Source of the DNA: a virus | Length of the DNA stretch: 64,000 bases | Direction: 5' to 3' (one strand) | IMG/VR virus record: IMGVR_UViG_3300008108_000011 | Span: 124,001-188,000 of that record | Shown: positions 53,777 through 61,032 of the stretch, in pieces | Position numbering within the stretch: the stretch's first letter is position 1 | Layout: each line of letters starts with the position of its first letter | Program-made: the position numbers and the translations under genes | The notes under the pieces: model-generated | The model's database searches: none | Seen by the model: the letters and a program-made list of their open reading frames with translations, nothing else | Told to the model about the DNA's origin: nothing

Positions 53777-54177
53777 CAATTGATTTTAATAAGTATGTTG
53801 AATTCGTTGGTTCTGTCACCAGCCCAGCGTCACGAGATACTGGAGAATTTATTCTTCGTATTAGTGATCTCAAATCTCAAGGTGTAGATATTCAACGTCT
53901 GATGACTGCTGCTTGTGGTATCACTGCCGAAGGCGGTGAGTTTACTGAGATTGTGAAAAAGATTGCTTTCCAAGGTAAACCTTATAACGAAGATAATGTC
54001 TTCCATATGAAGCGTGAACTTGGAGATATTCTTTGGTATATTGCTCAAGCATGTATCGCACTTGATATTTCGTTTGAAGAAATTGCTCAGATGAACTTTG
54101 AGAAACTGACTGCTCGATATCCAGAAGGAACTTTCAGTATTGAGCGAAGCGAAAAACGAGTTGCCAACGACGTATAA
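53773..54177 (+). CDS. mazG: MazG-like nucleotide pyrophosphohydrolase
   Basis: A 134-residue all-alpha protein with the metal-binding pairs E53xxE56 (TAEGGEFTE) and E82xxD85 (ELGDILWYI) of the MazG superfamily. Cyanophages commonly carry such a gene; proposed roles are dNTP sanitation or lowering of ppGpp. It overlaps gp41 by 4 nt. A terminator-like hairpin with a TAAATA loop follows. Confidence 0.8.
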   Translation: MTIDFNKYVEFVGSVTSPASRDTGEFILRISDLKSQGVDIQRLMTAACGITAEGGEFTEIVKKIAFQGKPYNEDNVFHMKRELGDILWYIAQACIALDISFEEIAQMNFEKLTARYPEGTFSIERSEKRVANDV

Positions 54178-54185
54178 ACTAATCG

Positions 54186-54217
54186 CCTCTTCTAAATAAT
54201 AGAAGGGGTATTTTTTT
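54186..54217 (+). terminator. Intrinsic terminator with late-promoter box in its loop
   Basis: CCTCTTCTA (54186-54194) pairs with TAGAAGGGG (54200-54208), 9 bp with one G-T pair and a 5-nt loop, followed after TA by seven T (54211-54217). It is the same design as the hairpin before gp13. Confidence 0.65.
54192..54199 (+). promoter_or_regulatory. Late-promoter-like CTAAATAA box in the hairpin
   Basis: CTAAATAA lies in the stem-loop, 22 nt before the next ATG, which has no ribosome-binding site. Confidence 0.4.
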
Positions 54218-54221
54218 AACT

Positions 54222-55478
54222 ATGGCTGGATTAACTTGGGGTCAGTTTAATAGAAGAGATAGATACAAAAGCAACTGGCGTGTAGTGTATGAACGCATGA
54301 AAAATAATTTACCATTCACTCTAGTTCAAAAAAGCACGACAGATTCTGAAGATGGTATACATGTATATTTTTCTAAAGTTGCTATAAGTATCCCTGCTAA
54401 AGTTAATGGTAGATATAAGAAAGATAATATTTTTCTGGATTTAGAACCAAAAAGATTTTCTACCTTTGAAAATTTTTACCGAGAAGTTAAAAAAATTATT
54501 CCTGATAGTATGGTATCTGAAGGTGCGGGAGTTCCAATAACTTTAATATTTTTGCCATCAAGAAATTCCCCAATAAGAAATGGAACAAACACAAATCAGA
54601 TATTGAAAGATTTGGATTTTGGTGGTAGACCTTTGAACGGTCAAGTTAGAAATATATTTTGGGGCAATCTAAAATATTATGTTGATAATGTAGATTCCAC
54701 TTATAAGTTAAACTATCCAACCGCTACTGAAGCGGGGGAAGCAGATTTTATTAATACTTTCAATCAGGAACTGGATGCCATACTTAAAAAAACAGGATTG
54801 TCGTCTATAGATTTAATGGTTGGTAATACAACTTTTGAAAATATTGTTGGTGTTAATAAAGTAGAAGGAACAGTTAAAGCAGACCTAGCATTGGTTGCTT
54901 TAGAAAAAGGAAAGTTGAATGACGTTGGGTGGTTCTCACACAAGCAAGGTAATGTAGCATCTGATTTTCAACAATGGGGTGGTGTTACTCACTATGCTTC
55001 TGACAAACTTGGCGCTGATGAAACATTAGATAAGTTTCCTGAGATTAGAGCATTTGCAAAATATATGGCTTTTTGGTGTGGAAATGGAATGCAGTATGAT
55101 TTAAAAAGTTCTAATGGAGTTGGGTTTACTGCAGTGGCAGAGATAGAAGATAACGATTTAAAAATGGAATCTGTTTACGGCAAAAATTTTGGATCTTCTA
55201 AGTATGGAGTATCAAATTGTAATGGAGTATTACAGGGTTCTCCATCTATTAAAAAAGTGGGGAACAAATATAAATTAGAAATGTCGTCACATATTGTAAT
55301 GAATCCAACCGCCATGACTGGCGGGTATGAACCTGTGTTGATGCTCATAAACAAGGGAGACAGGTCGCAGTATGGGATCCCAGGTGCTAGAATAGCGGTG
55401 CAGCCACGGGCGAGCAGGAAAGCAAAGTTCATCGTGTCTAAAGATCGCAACGGAAACTATCAGATGAATCCAGCATGA
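54222..55478 (+). CDS. Hypothetical protein, possible PD-(D/E)xK-like nuclease
   Basis: A 418-residue protein of unrecognised family. It has a Glu-containing helix (EADFINTFNQEL near 177-188), KADLALVAL near 218 and GWFSHKQGNVASDFQQWGG near 235-253. A Glu helix, an Asp strand and an x-x-Lys strand in this order recall the PD-(D/E)xK nuclease core, with Ser in place of the usual acid before His-Lys. This is weak evidence. No signal peptide or membrane helix is seen. The gene has no clear ribosome-binding site after the terminator T-run, and it overlaps the next gene by 4 nt. Confidence 0.45.
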   Translation: MAGLTWGQFNRRDRYKSNWRVVYERMKNNLPFTLVQKSTTDSEDGIHVYFSKVAISIPAKVNGRYKKDNIFLDLEPKRFSTFENFYREVKKIIPDSMVSEGAGVPITLIFLPSRNSPIRNGTNTNQILKDLDFGGRPLNGQVRNIFWGNLKYYVDNVDSTYKLNYPTATEAGEADFINTFNQELDAILKKTGLSSIDLMVGNTTFENIVGVNKVEGTVKADLALVALEKGKLNDVGWFSHKQGNVASDFQQWGGVTHYASDKLGADETLDKFPEIRAFAKYMAFWCGNGMQYDLKSSNGVGFTAVAEIEDNDLKMESVYGKNFGSSKYGVSNCNGVLQGSPSIKKVGNKYKLEMSSHIVMNPTAMTGGYEPVLMLINKGDRSQYGIPGARIAVQPRASRKAKFIVSKDRNGNYQMNPA

Positions 55479-56686
55479 GCAAGAACACTCACCTCGAACA
55501 CTTAGAAGACAGCATCTTGTTTGATGGCAAAGAAGGCGCTAATGATGCGTTTGCTTTTCTTGATGCTCTTACTAAAACTTTTAGCGGAACTCAAACCAGC
55601 AACTTTAAAATCACTACTAAGTGGGATGGTGCTCCTGCTGTAATTTGTGGTGAAGATCCAGAGAACGGTCAGTTTTTTGTTGGAACTAAATCTGTTTTTA
55701 ATAAGACTGAACCCAAGATTAACTACACTGATTATCATATTGAAGCAAACCATGGCAACTCTTCTGGTCTGGTAGAGAAACTTAAAGTAGCACTGGAACA
55801 TTTTCCTAAGCTGGGAATCAAAGGAATCATTCAGGGAGACTTGTTGTTTACCGATGATGCTAAAGAAGAGAAGATTGATGGTGTAGATTATCTCACGTTT
55901 ACTCCTAACACTATCACCTATGCTATTCCGAAAGGAACTGACGCATACAAAAAAGCAAAGCGAGCCAAGATTGGTGTAGTGTTTCACACTCGCTACGTTG
56001 GTTCTAGCATTGCAACTTCTAACGCTACGTTCGGTGTTGACATCAGTAAGTTTAATAATACTAATGATGTCTTTGTAATCAGTGCTGAGGTAGATACTCT
56101 TGGTAGTAATATGATTCTTAATGCAACCGAGAAGAGAAATCTTAATAACATGAAGAGAACTGCTCCCGCTGCTCTTCGTAATGCTGGTGCGTTCTTGGAT
56201 GAGATTTCGCAACAGATTAACTCCAAAGATAATTTTAGTGTTGGAACTCGTCTTAAAACTTACTTCAACACTTATGTAAGAGAAGGTAAGCGTATCAGTA
56301 ATGTTAATCGTTTTATCGATGACTTCAAGAATGCTTATCATGAAACCATGATGAAGGAAGTTAACAAAGTGAAGCAGGAGAAGACCAAGGCTGCTAAACT
56401 GAAGAAACTCTATGATGGTATCGAGTTTGTGGATTCCAACATCGCTGGATTCAAAGCAACGATTACTCTCTATGTTATTCTTCAGAATGCTAAAAATATG
56501 TTTGTGAAGAAACTGGAATCTGCTGATAGCACTCGCACGTTTCTTCGCACTGATGATGGATTCCGTGTTACTGCCCCTGAAGGATTTGTTGCTATTAAAG
56601 ATGGAAATGCTACCAAGCTTGTTGATCGTCTTGAGTTTAGTTTGGCAAACTTTACTCTCGCAAAGAACTGGGTAAAGGGAAACTAA
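55475..56686 (+). CDS. KxDG nucleotidyltransferase/ligase-like protein (DUF6267-like)
   Basis: A 403-residue protein with TTKWDGAPAVICG (Lys49-Trp-Asp-Gly52), the motif I of covalent nucleotidyltransferases (ligases and capping enzymes). FFVGTKS, KGIIQGDLLFT and KIGVVFHTRY follow in the order expected for motifs Ia, III and IV. The C-terminal half is helical. It resembles the DUF6267 group of marine phage proteins. A ligase-like activity on RNA, DNA or protein is inferred; a motif V lysine pair was not identified with confidence. Its stop codon is in a CTAAATA box. Confidence 0.6.
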   Translation: MSKNTHLEHLEDSILFDGKEGANDAFAFLDALTKTFSGTQTSNFKITTKWDGAPAVICGEDPENGQFFVGTKSVFNKTEPKINYTDYHIEANHGNSSGLVEKLKVALEHFPKLGIKGIIQGDLLFTDDAKEEKIDGVDYLTFTPNTITYAIPKGTDAYKKAKRAKIGVVFHTRYVGSSIATSNATFGVDISKFNNTNDVFVISAEVDTLGSNMILNATEKRNLNNMKRTAPAALRNAGAFLDEISQQINSKDNFSVGTRLKTYFNTYVREGKRISNVNRFIDDFKNAYHETMMKEVNKVKQEKTKAAKLKKLYDGIEFVDSNIAGFKATITLYVILQNAKNMFVKKLESADSTRTFLRTDDGFRVTAPEGFVAIKDGNATKLVDRLEFSLANFTLAKNWVKGN

Positions 56687-56689
56687 ATA
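56683..56689 (+). promoter_or_regulatory. Late-promoter-like CTAAATA box
   Basis: CTAAATA includes the preceding TAA stop (56684-56686) and ends 9 nt before the next ATG, which may be too close for use by that gene. Confidence 0.25.
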
Positions 56690-56698
56690 CTAATAAAA

Positions 56699-57253
56699 AT
56701 GTTTAAGAGAGTAGTCATTACTTTCGGTCGCTTCAATCCTCCTACCATTGGTCATGAAAAACTCATTGATGCTGTAGCAAGAATTGCTGGAACCGATGAC
56801 TATAAAATCTATACCAGTCATACCAAAGACAAGAAGAAGAATCCTCTATCTTCCGAACAGAAAGTAGGATACATGAAAAAGATGTTTCCGAAACATAAAA
56901 ATAATATTATGCTTGATACTGATCTGAAGACAATCATTAAAGTTCTTCAGAGTTTGCAGGGTGAATATTCGGATCTTACTCTTGTAGTTGGCAGTGATCG
57001 TGTGCAGGAAATGGATACTTTGATCCAACGTTATAATGGAACAGAGTATACATTTAGAACTCTTGAAACAAAATCTGCTGGCGAAAGAGATCCTGATGCT
57101 GACGGAGCAACTGGAATGTCTGCTAGTAAAATGAGAGAAGCAGCAACTAATGCAAACGTTGCTGAGTTTCGTAAAGGTATACCATCTACTTTAGACGATA
57201 AAGAAATGATGAAATTAATGACAGACGTTAGAGAAGGGTTGGGTATTAAATGA
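56699..57253 (+). CDS. HxGH-type nucleotidyltransferase
   Basis: A 184-residue protein with GRFNPPTIGH (10-19), a variant of the GxFxPxHxGH motif, then LVVGSDR (95-101) and GMSASKMR (139-146), equivalent to ISSTxxR. Together these define the cytidylyltransferase-like fold used by NMN adenylyltransferase, phosphopantetheine adenylyltransferase and glycerol-phosphate cytidylyltransferase. The first His of the usual HxGH is Thr here (TIGH), as in some phage homologues. The substrate is not predictable. It overlaps the next gene by 4 nt. Confidence 0.75.
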   Translation: MFKRVVITFGRFNPPTIGHEKLIDAVARIAGTDDYKIYTSHTKDKKKNPLSSEQKVGYMKKMFPKHKNNIMLDTDLKTIIKVLQSLQGEYSDLTLVVGSDRVQEMDTLIQRYNGTEYTFRTLETKSAGERDPDADGATGMSASKMREAATNANVAEFRKGIPSTLDDKEMMKLMTDVREGLGIK

Positions 57254-57537
57254 AATCACTTAAAGAACTGTTAGCACAATCAAAACAAAAATCTTATATG
57301 CTTGGCAATGTATTTGCTGAGGGTGATTGGATTCAAAATTCTAATGGTGAAGCGGGAAGAATTCATCGCCGTGGAGTCAATTATGTTATTGCTGTAACAG
57401 AAGAAGGTAAAATGTTTCGTGCTTGGGTGAAAGATATTAAAGAACATTGTGGGTGTGAAGATAAAAATATGACAGATAAGGAGAAAGTCAAGTCATTTAT
57501 AAATAAAAATAAACGACAAAAGAACAATGACAATTGA
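57250..57537 (+). CDS. Hypothetical small protein
   Basis: A 95-residue protein with a central beta-rich part (GDWIQNSNGEAGRIHRRG, then NYVIAVTEEGKMFRAWVKDI) that resembles a KOW- or SH3-type barrel, and a Lys/Asn-rich tail. HCGCED contains two Cys. The function is unknown. It overlaps both neighbours by 4-11 nt, which suggests translational coupling in the operon that starts at 56699. Confidence 0.5.
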   Translation: MKSLKELLAQSKQKSYMLGNVFAEGDWIQNSNGEAGRIHRRGVNYVIAVTEEGKMFRAWVKDIKEHCGCEDKNMTDKEKVKSFINKNKRQKNNDN

Positions 57538-58252
57538 CGAGTTTTCAAAAAGTCTAATTCAAGCGGCAGTTGCTGAGTTAGATGAAGCATGGGAAAAGCC
57601 TGAGAAAGAAGAGAAGGGAGAGAAAAAGCATACTGAAGGCAAGGATGAAGAGAAAAAAGAATTAAAAAAAGAAGCAAGAGACATGCCTGGCAATCAAGAG
57701 AAGATTGATGCCAATAAGAATGGTAAAGTAGATGCTCATGATTTTGCACTTCTTCGTGCTAGAAAGGGCAAGAAGTCAGTTAAGGAAATGTGGGAGAAGG
57801 CAGCAGAGGTTCAGGAAGGTTGGGCTAAAAAAAAAGCCGTAGATGAGGGCAAGAAAGTAGAAATCGAAATCATGCCTCAGGTTGATACTCCTAACGATCC
57901 AGAACCACCTACAGGAAAGAAAGCAAAGAAAGAAGTTAAGAAAGAAGAGTTTGCTGCTGAAGGTAAGAACAAGGAAGGTAAGGAGCAAGGTGCTGACGGC
58001 AAAGCTTGCTGGAAAGGATATAAGTATGCTGGCACAGAGAATGGTAAAGACAAGTGTGTGAAGGCAGGATATGAAATGGAAGGTGGCGAAGAACTTCAAG
58101 AGAAGCGTCTTTCTGCTAAAGAAAAAGCAAAGAAAGAAAAGTTTGTTAAGGGCATGAAGAAGAAGTTCAGTTCTTTCAAGTCTAAGTATGGTGCTAAAGC
58201 AAAAGATGTGATGTATGGAACTGCCACCTCGATGGCAAAGAAAGCAGCCTAA
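57527..58252 (+). CDS. Lys/Glu-rich protein with an EF-hand-like loop
   Basis: A 241-residue, very highly charged protein. Residues 61-72 (DANKNGKVDAHD) fit an EF-hand or dockerin-type calcium loop: Asp61, Asn63, Asn65, Gly66, Asp69, Asp72. The rest is Lys/Glu-rich, with a DGKACWKGYKYAGT-type motif near 155-168 that recurs in cyanophage proteins. It may be an internal head or DNA-associated protein. No enzymatic motif is seen. Confidence 0.5.
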   Translation: MTIDEFSKSLIQAAVAELDEAWEKPEKEEKGEKKHTEGKDEEKKELKKEARDMPGNQEKIDANKNGKVDAHDFALLRARKGKKSVKEMWEKAAEVQEGWAKKKAVDEGKKVEIEIMPQVDTPNDPEPPTGKKAKKEVKKEEFAAEGKNKEGKEQGADGKACWKGYKYAGTENGKDKCVKAGYEMEGGEELQEKRLSAKEKAKKEKFVKGMKKKFSSFKSKYGAKAKDVMYGTATSMAKKAA

Positions 58253-58255
58253 ATA
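58249..58255 (+). promoter_or_regulatory. Late-promoter-like CTAAATA box
   Basis: CTAAATA contains the preceding TAA stop (58250-58252) and ends 27 nt before the small gene at 58283, which also has GGAGG. Confidence 0.4.
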
Positions 58256-58282
58256 AGCCGTCATCCATTCTCGGAGGTCATC

Positions 58283-58456
58283 ATGGGCGCAGTAGTAGCA
58301 GTAGTCAAACCACTACTTATTTCGATTGCGACTCACCCAGCGGTCAAGAATCTTGTTATTGAACTTCTAACAAAGTATGTGAAGTCAACAGATAATAGCA
58401 TTGATGATGTCGTTCTTGAGTTGGTTAAAGATAAACTCTTTACACCACAAGCATGA
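58283..58456 (+). CDS. Small hydrophobic protein (57 aa), candidate lysis component
   Basis: A 57-residue ORF with a GGAGG site 5 nt upstream. The N-terminus MGAVVAVVKPLLISIA is hydrophobic, interrupted by one Lys and one Pro, and the C-terminal half is amphipathic and charged. It overlaps the next small membrane-protein ORF by 4 nt. The strong ribosome-binding site and the pairing support expression. A membrane-active or lysis role is inferred. Confidence 0.5.
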   Translation: MGAVVAVVKPLLISIATHPAVKNLVIELLTKYVKSTDNSIDDVVLELVKDKLFTPQA

Positions 58457-58617
58457 TTACTTGTTTTCTGACGAACTGGGGTGTCACAATAGTTCTTGGT
58501 TTTCTTTTATCATTATCTGAATGGTTATCAAAAACAAAAAGAACTGAAGCAAATGGTATCTTAGATTTCATTCAATTGTTTCTAAGAACCGTATTACGCA
58601 AGGGAGACCAGAAGTAA
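58453..58617 (+). CDS. Small membrane protein (54 aa), holin-like
   Basis: A 54-residue protein starting at the ATGA overlap. One transmembrane helix covers about residues 8-22 (NWGVTIVLGFLLSLSEWL), followed by a basic amphipathic part (FIQLFLRTVLRKG). The LGFLL-LSE-motif with a short polar C-terminus resembles small membrane proteins found widely in tailed phages and sometimes suspected to be holins. The gene ends just before a strong terminator. Confidence 0.5.
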   Translation: MITCFLTNWGVTIVLGFLLSLSEWLSKTKRTEANGILDFIQLFLRTVLRKGDQK

Positions 58618-58631
58618 GGTCTCCTTTTTTT
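58603..58631 (+). terminator. Intrinsic terminator after the small membrane genes
   Basis: GGAGACC (58603-58609) pairs with GGTCTCC (58618-58624), 7 bp over an 8-nt loop, with a T run 58625-58631. The upstream arm is inside the end of the 54-residue gene, and the loop holds its TAA stop. Confidence 0.88.
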
Positions 58632-58638
58632 ATAAATA
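58631..58638 (+). promoter_or_regulatory. Late-promoter box TATAAATA
   Basis: A perfect TATAAATA directly follows the terminator T-run and ends 35 nt before the ATG at 58674. Confidence 0.6.
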
Positions 58639-58673
58639 CTTTTTAGAATACGAATATTTTATAGAGGAAACCG

Positions 58674-59543
58674 ATGGCAATTTTCGGAACAATCGACGCT
58701 AAAGCGTTGGCAACAAATGTAAGTGTTACCAACGGTAGCACAACTGTTACTACAACTGGTGACTTCACCAACAGAGCAACTGCTGACTTTGTTCAGAACG
58801 GTGATGTTCTTTCATTAGGTGGTGTTCAGTATACTGTTGAGTCGGTAGTTTCAGCAACATCACTCAAACTCAGAACAGCATATGCAGGTTCAACAGGAAC
58901 TGTTCTTGCTGCTAATGCTATTCGCAGAACTGCACCAAAAGAAGTTGCAACTCTTCTCCTTGATGAGAATGGTCAACTAGCACACTTCCCAACGGGAACA
59001 AGTCTCATCTTCATCGATGACACTGAAGCTGCTCTAGATGAGAACAAGGTTCGTGGTCTCAAGTGGCCAGGTTGGTGGGCATATAGAACCTATACTGATG
59101 GTGATGGCAATACTCGCCATAAGGCAGAGTGCCTAGCATTCGCTAATCAGACTGCCGCTAACGCTGGTGACTATGGCACCGCTCAGGGTGGAACAGAAGA
59201 TAATCCTGCTGCTGATGTAGTATCTGCAGTTACTATCACTGGTCAACCTGCTGCTGTAACTGGTGCTGCTACTCCTTACACTGGAACATTCACAGTTACA
59301 ACTTCGACAACTGGCACACCTGGAACTCTTCTATATCAGTGGCAGTATCAAACTGCTACGCAGACAACCAAGTGGACTAATGTTACCAACACTGGTGTAT
59401 ACACTGGTGCTACAACTGATACTCTCACACTTACTGCTGCTGCTAAGGCAACCTATGATGGTTATAAGTATCGCGTGAAGATTACATCTGCTGGTGGAAC
59501 TGAGGAAGTCATTTCCAACTCTGCTTCTATTACCTATGCATGA
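58674..59543 (+). CDS. Virion protein with an Ig-like C-terminal domain
   Basis: A 289-residue protein. The N-terminal part (MAIFGTIDAKALATNVSVT, then ATADFVQNGDVLSLGGVQYT) is typical of cyanophage structural proteins. The last 100 residues (about 185-289) form a Thr-rich Ig-like beta-sandwich with LLYQWQYQT and the final YKYRVKITSAGG and ISNSASITY. Ig-like domains on phage capsids or tails aid weak glycan binding. Its late-promoter box fits a virion role. The exact location is unknown. Confidence 0.7.
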   Translation: MAIFGTIDAKALATNVSVTNGSTTVTTTGDFTNRATADFVQNGDVLSLGGVQYTVESVVSATSLKLRTAYAGSTGTVLAANAIRRTAPKEVATLLLDENGQLAHFPTGTSLIFIDDTEAALDENKVRGLKWPGWWAYRTYTDGDGNTRHKAECLAFANQTAANAGDYGTAQGGTEDNPAADVVSAVTITGQPAAVTGAATPYTGTFTVTTSTTGTPGTLLYQWQYQTATQTTKWTNVTNTGVYTGATTDTLTLTAAAKATYDGYKYRVKITSAGGTEEVISNSASITYA

Positions 59544-59549
59544 TGATGT

Positions 59550-59909
59550 ATGATTTTTAATGAGTTGACACCAGACAACTGGTTGTTGTTTGCAATCAAA
59601 AACTACAACAACCCGTTGTCTGTTACATATGATGACTTTGAAGAAGACCTTCAAAAGTTCAAATATATTAAAAGATTATTGAGACGCTATGATACTACTG
59701 GTGAGTTGAAACATCATTTGATTCTCAATCATATCATAACACTATATAATGTATTCAATGACGCAGCAACGCTGCTTCTATTCTATAAAATAGAATCGCA
59801 ATACTGGTCAATCTTAAAAGCATACATGTTGTTTTTAGATAGATTGCCAGAGAATGTAGATACAACAGATGTAGACGAACAATGTCTGAAACTTCTAAAA
59901 CTACTGTGA
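59550..59909 (+). CDS. Conserved-looking helical hypothetical protein
   Basis: A 119-residue helical protein with a hydrophobic, regularly spaced C-terminal half (LILNHIITLYNVFNDAATLL, then YWSILKAYMLFL). Its pattern of NWLLFAIKNYNNP, DLQKFKYIKRLLRRY and HIITLYNVF is one often seen in uncharacterised T4-like phage proteins. No transmembrane segment is certain. It overlaps the next gene by 28 nt. The function is unknown. Confidence 0.55.
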   Translation: MIFNELTPDNWLLFAIKNYNNPLSVTYDDFEEDLQKFKYIKRLLRRYDTTGELKHHLILNHIITLYNVFNDAATLLLFYKIESQYWSILKAYMLFLDRLPENVDTTDVDEQCLKLLKLL

Positions 59910-60628
59910 ATGAAATGATGGCAGGTGATGGATCGTCACTAGCACTTCCTCCTGCCTTTGTCTTTGTTAACACAGCAAAGAAAAAGAAAAACTTGAAAAA
60001 GACCAAAGATGAAAAGATTGATGGTCGCAAGAAGAGTGCTAAAAAACTAATCCAACGTGTAATGTCTAGGAGGAAAACTAAAATGTCTGAAGAGAATATG
60101 GAAAATATTTCGGAGGCAACATCCGAAACTGAAAAGGCGCAGAAGCAAATTAAAGCTTCTAAGCAGATGAGAGCGAAGAGAGAACTTCAATCAAAGCGCA
60201 CTGCTGCTAAGCAACAAGCACAAGATAAGTCGGATGAAATGAATACTTTGCTTCGTGCTCGCATGGCAGATTTTAAAAAGAAGTCAGCACAGAAGCAACA
60301 GAAAGCTTCAAAACAAATTATGAAAAAAGAGGAAGTGGAAATGATTTCTCAACCAAGAACTGGTTCAGCAGGTGGTGTAGATGTATTTACCACTGCTCTT
60401 AAAGTTGCTGAAGAAGGAACTGGATGGGGTAGAGATCCTGAAACATCATTTGCAAATCTTGTATTCAATGATGGCACTTCTGGTAGAATCGGTGTCTTTG
60501 ATGCAAAGAGAATCCTTGCTGCATACGAAAGTCTATCACCAGAGAACAGAGATAAGTTCCGTGTCATGCTAAACATGAGTGCTTCATCTTATCAGAAAGC
60601 ACTTGACTTTGCTGTAAGAAACGTCTGA
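59882..60628 (+). CDS. Lys/Gln-rich hypothetical protein
   Basis: A 248-residue protein. Residues about 30-150 are highly basic and Lys/Gln/Ala-rich, probably coiled coil or disordered. The C-terminal part (about 160-248) is compact (GVDVFTTALKVAEEGTGWG, then SPENRDKFRVMLNMSAS). The start at 59882 overlaps the previous gene by 28 nt and has no clear ribosome-binding site; ATGs at 59915 and 59918 are alternatives. It may be an internal virion or DNA-binding protein. Function unknown. Confidence 0.5.
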   Translation: MSETSKTTVNEMMAGDGSSLALPPAFVFVNTAKKKKNLKKTKDEKIDGRKKSAKKLIQRVMSRRKTKMSEENMENISEATSETEKAQKQIKASKQMRAKRELQSKRTAAKQQAQDKSDEMNTLLRARMADFKKKSAQKQQKASKQIMKKEEVEMISQPRTGSAGGVDVFTTALKVAEEGTGWGRDPETSFANLVFNDGTSGRIGVFDAKRILAAYESLSPENRDKFRVMLNMSASSYQKALDFAVRNV

Positions 60629-60639
60629 TAAGGAGTGTC

Positions 60640-61032
60640 ATGCCGTTTGGGAAAGACCTTTCAGTATTAGAAGCGAAGTTTCAAATATATGAAGATCTCT
60701 CCAAAGAGATGCTTGACAAGCTTGAAAGAGCGGTTGATAAGATAAGTGAGAGCAATCAAAATGTTGCTCTCATTTTAGAACGACATGAAAATAGATTAGA
60801 TCAAGTAGATAGATCAGAAGCAGCAATCTTGGAACTTATTAAAGGTATCAATGCTAAGCTAGAAAAACTTGAAAGAAAAGTAGAAGACCTTTCTAAGTTT
60901 CGTTGGATTACTATGGGAGTTGCTACTGCTGCTACTGTGGTAATTGGATCAGCGGCATTCTTCGGTAACCTCTTGACACTAGGAAAAACGGATGCTACTA
61001 TGGGAGGAGCGACCACACAACTTACAAAATGA
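60640..61032 (+). CDS. Coiled-coil plus membrane anchor protein (XhlA-like)
   Basis: A 130-residue protein with an AGGAG site. Residues about 10-85 form a coiled coil, then one membrane helix (about 88-112, RWITMGVATAATVVIGSAAF) and a short polar tail. This is the order of haemolysin XhlA-type phage proteins, which assist lysis. A tail or membrane scaffold is also possible. It overlaps the primase gene by 4 nt. Confidence 0.5.
   Translation: MPFGKDLSVLEAKFQIYEDLSKEMLDKLERAVDKISESNQNVALILERHENRLDQVDRSEAAILELIKGINAKLEKLERKVEDLSKFRWITMGVATAATVVIGSAAFFGNLLTLGKTDATMGGATTQLTK

Noticed and set aside
55502-56341. Minus-strand open frame of 279 codons
   Set aside because: It is antisense to the KxDG protein; its Ser/Ile-rich sequence is typical of a shadow frame.
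57776-58264. Minus-strand Phe/Leu-rich frame of 162 codons
   Set aside because: It mirrors the Lys/Glu-rich + strand gene (AAG and GAA codons read as CTT and TTC), so its membrane-like look is an artefact.
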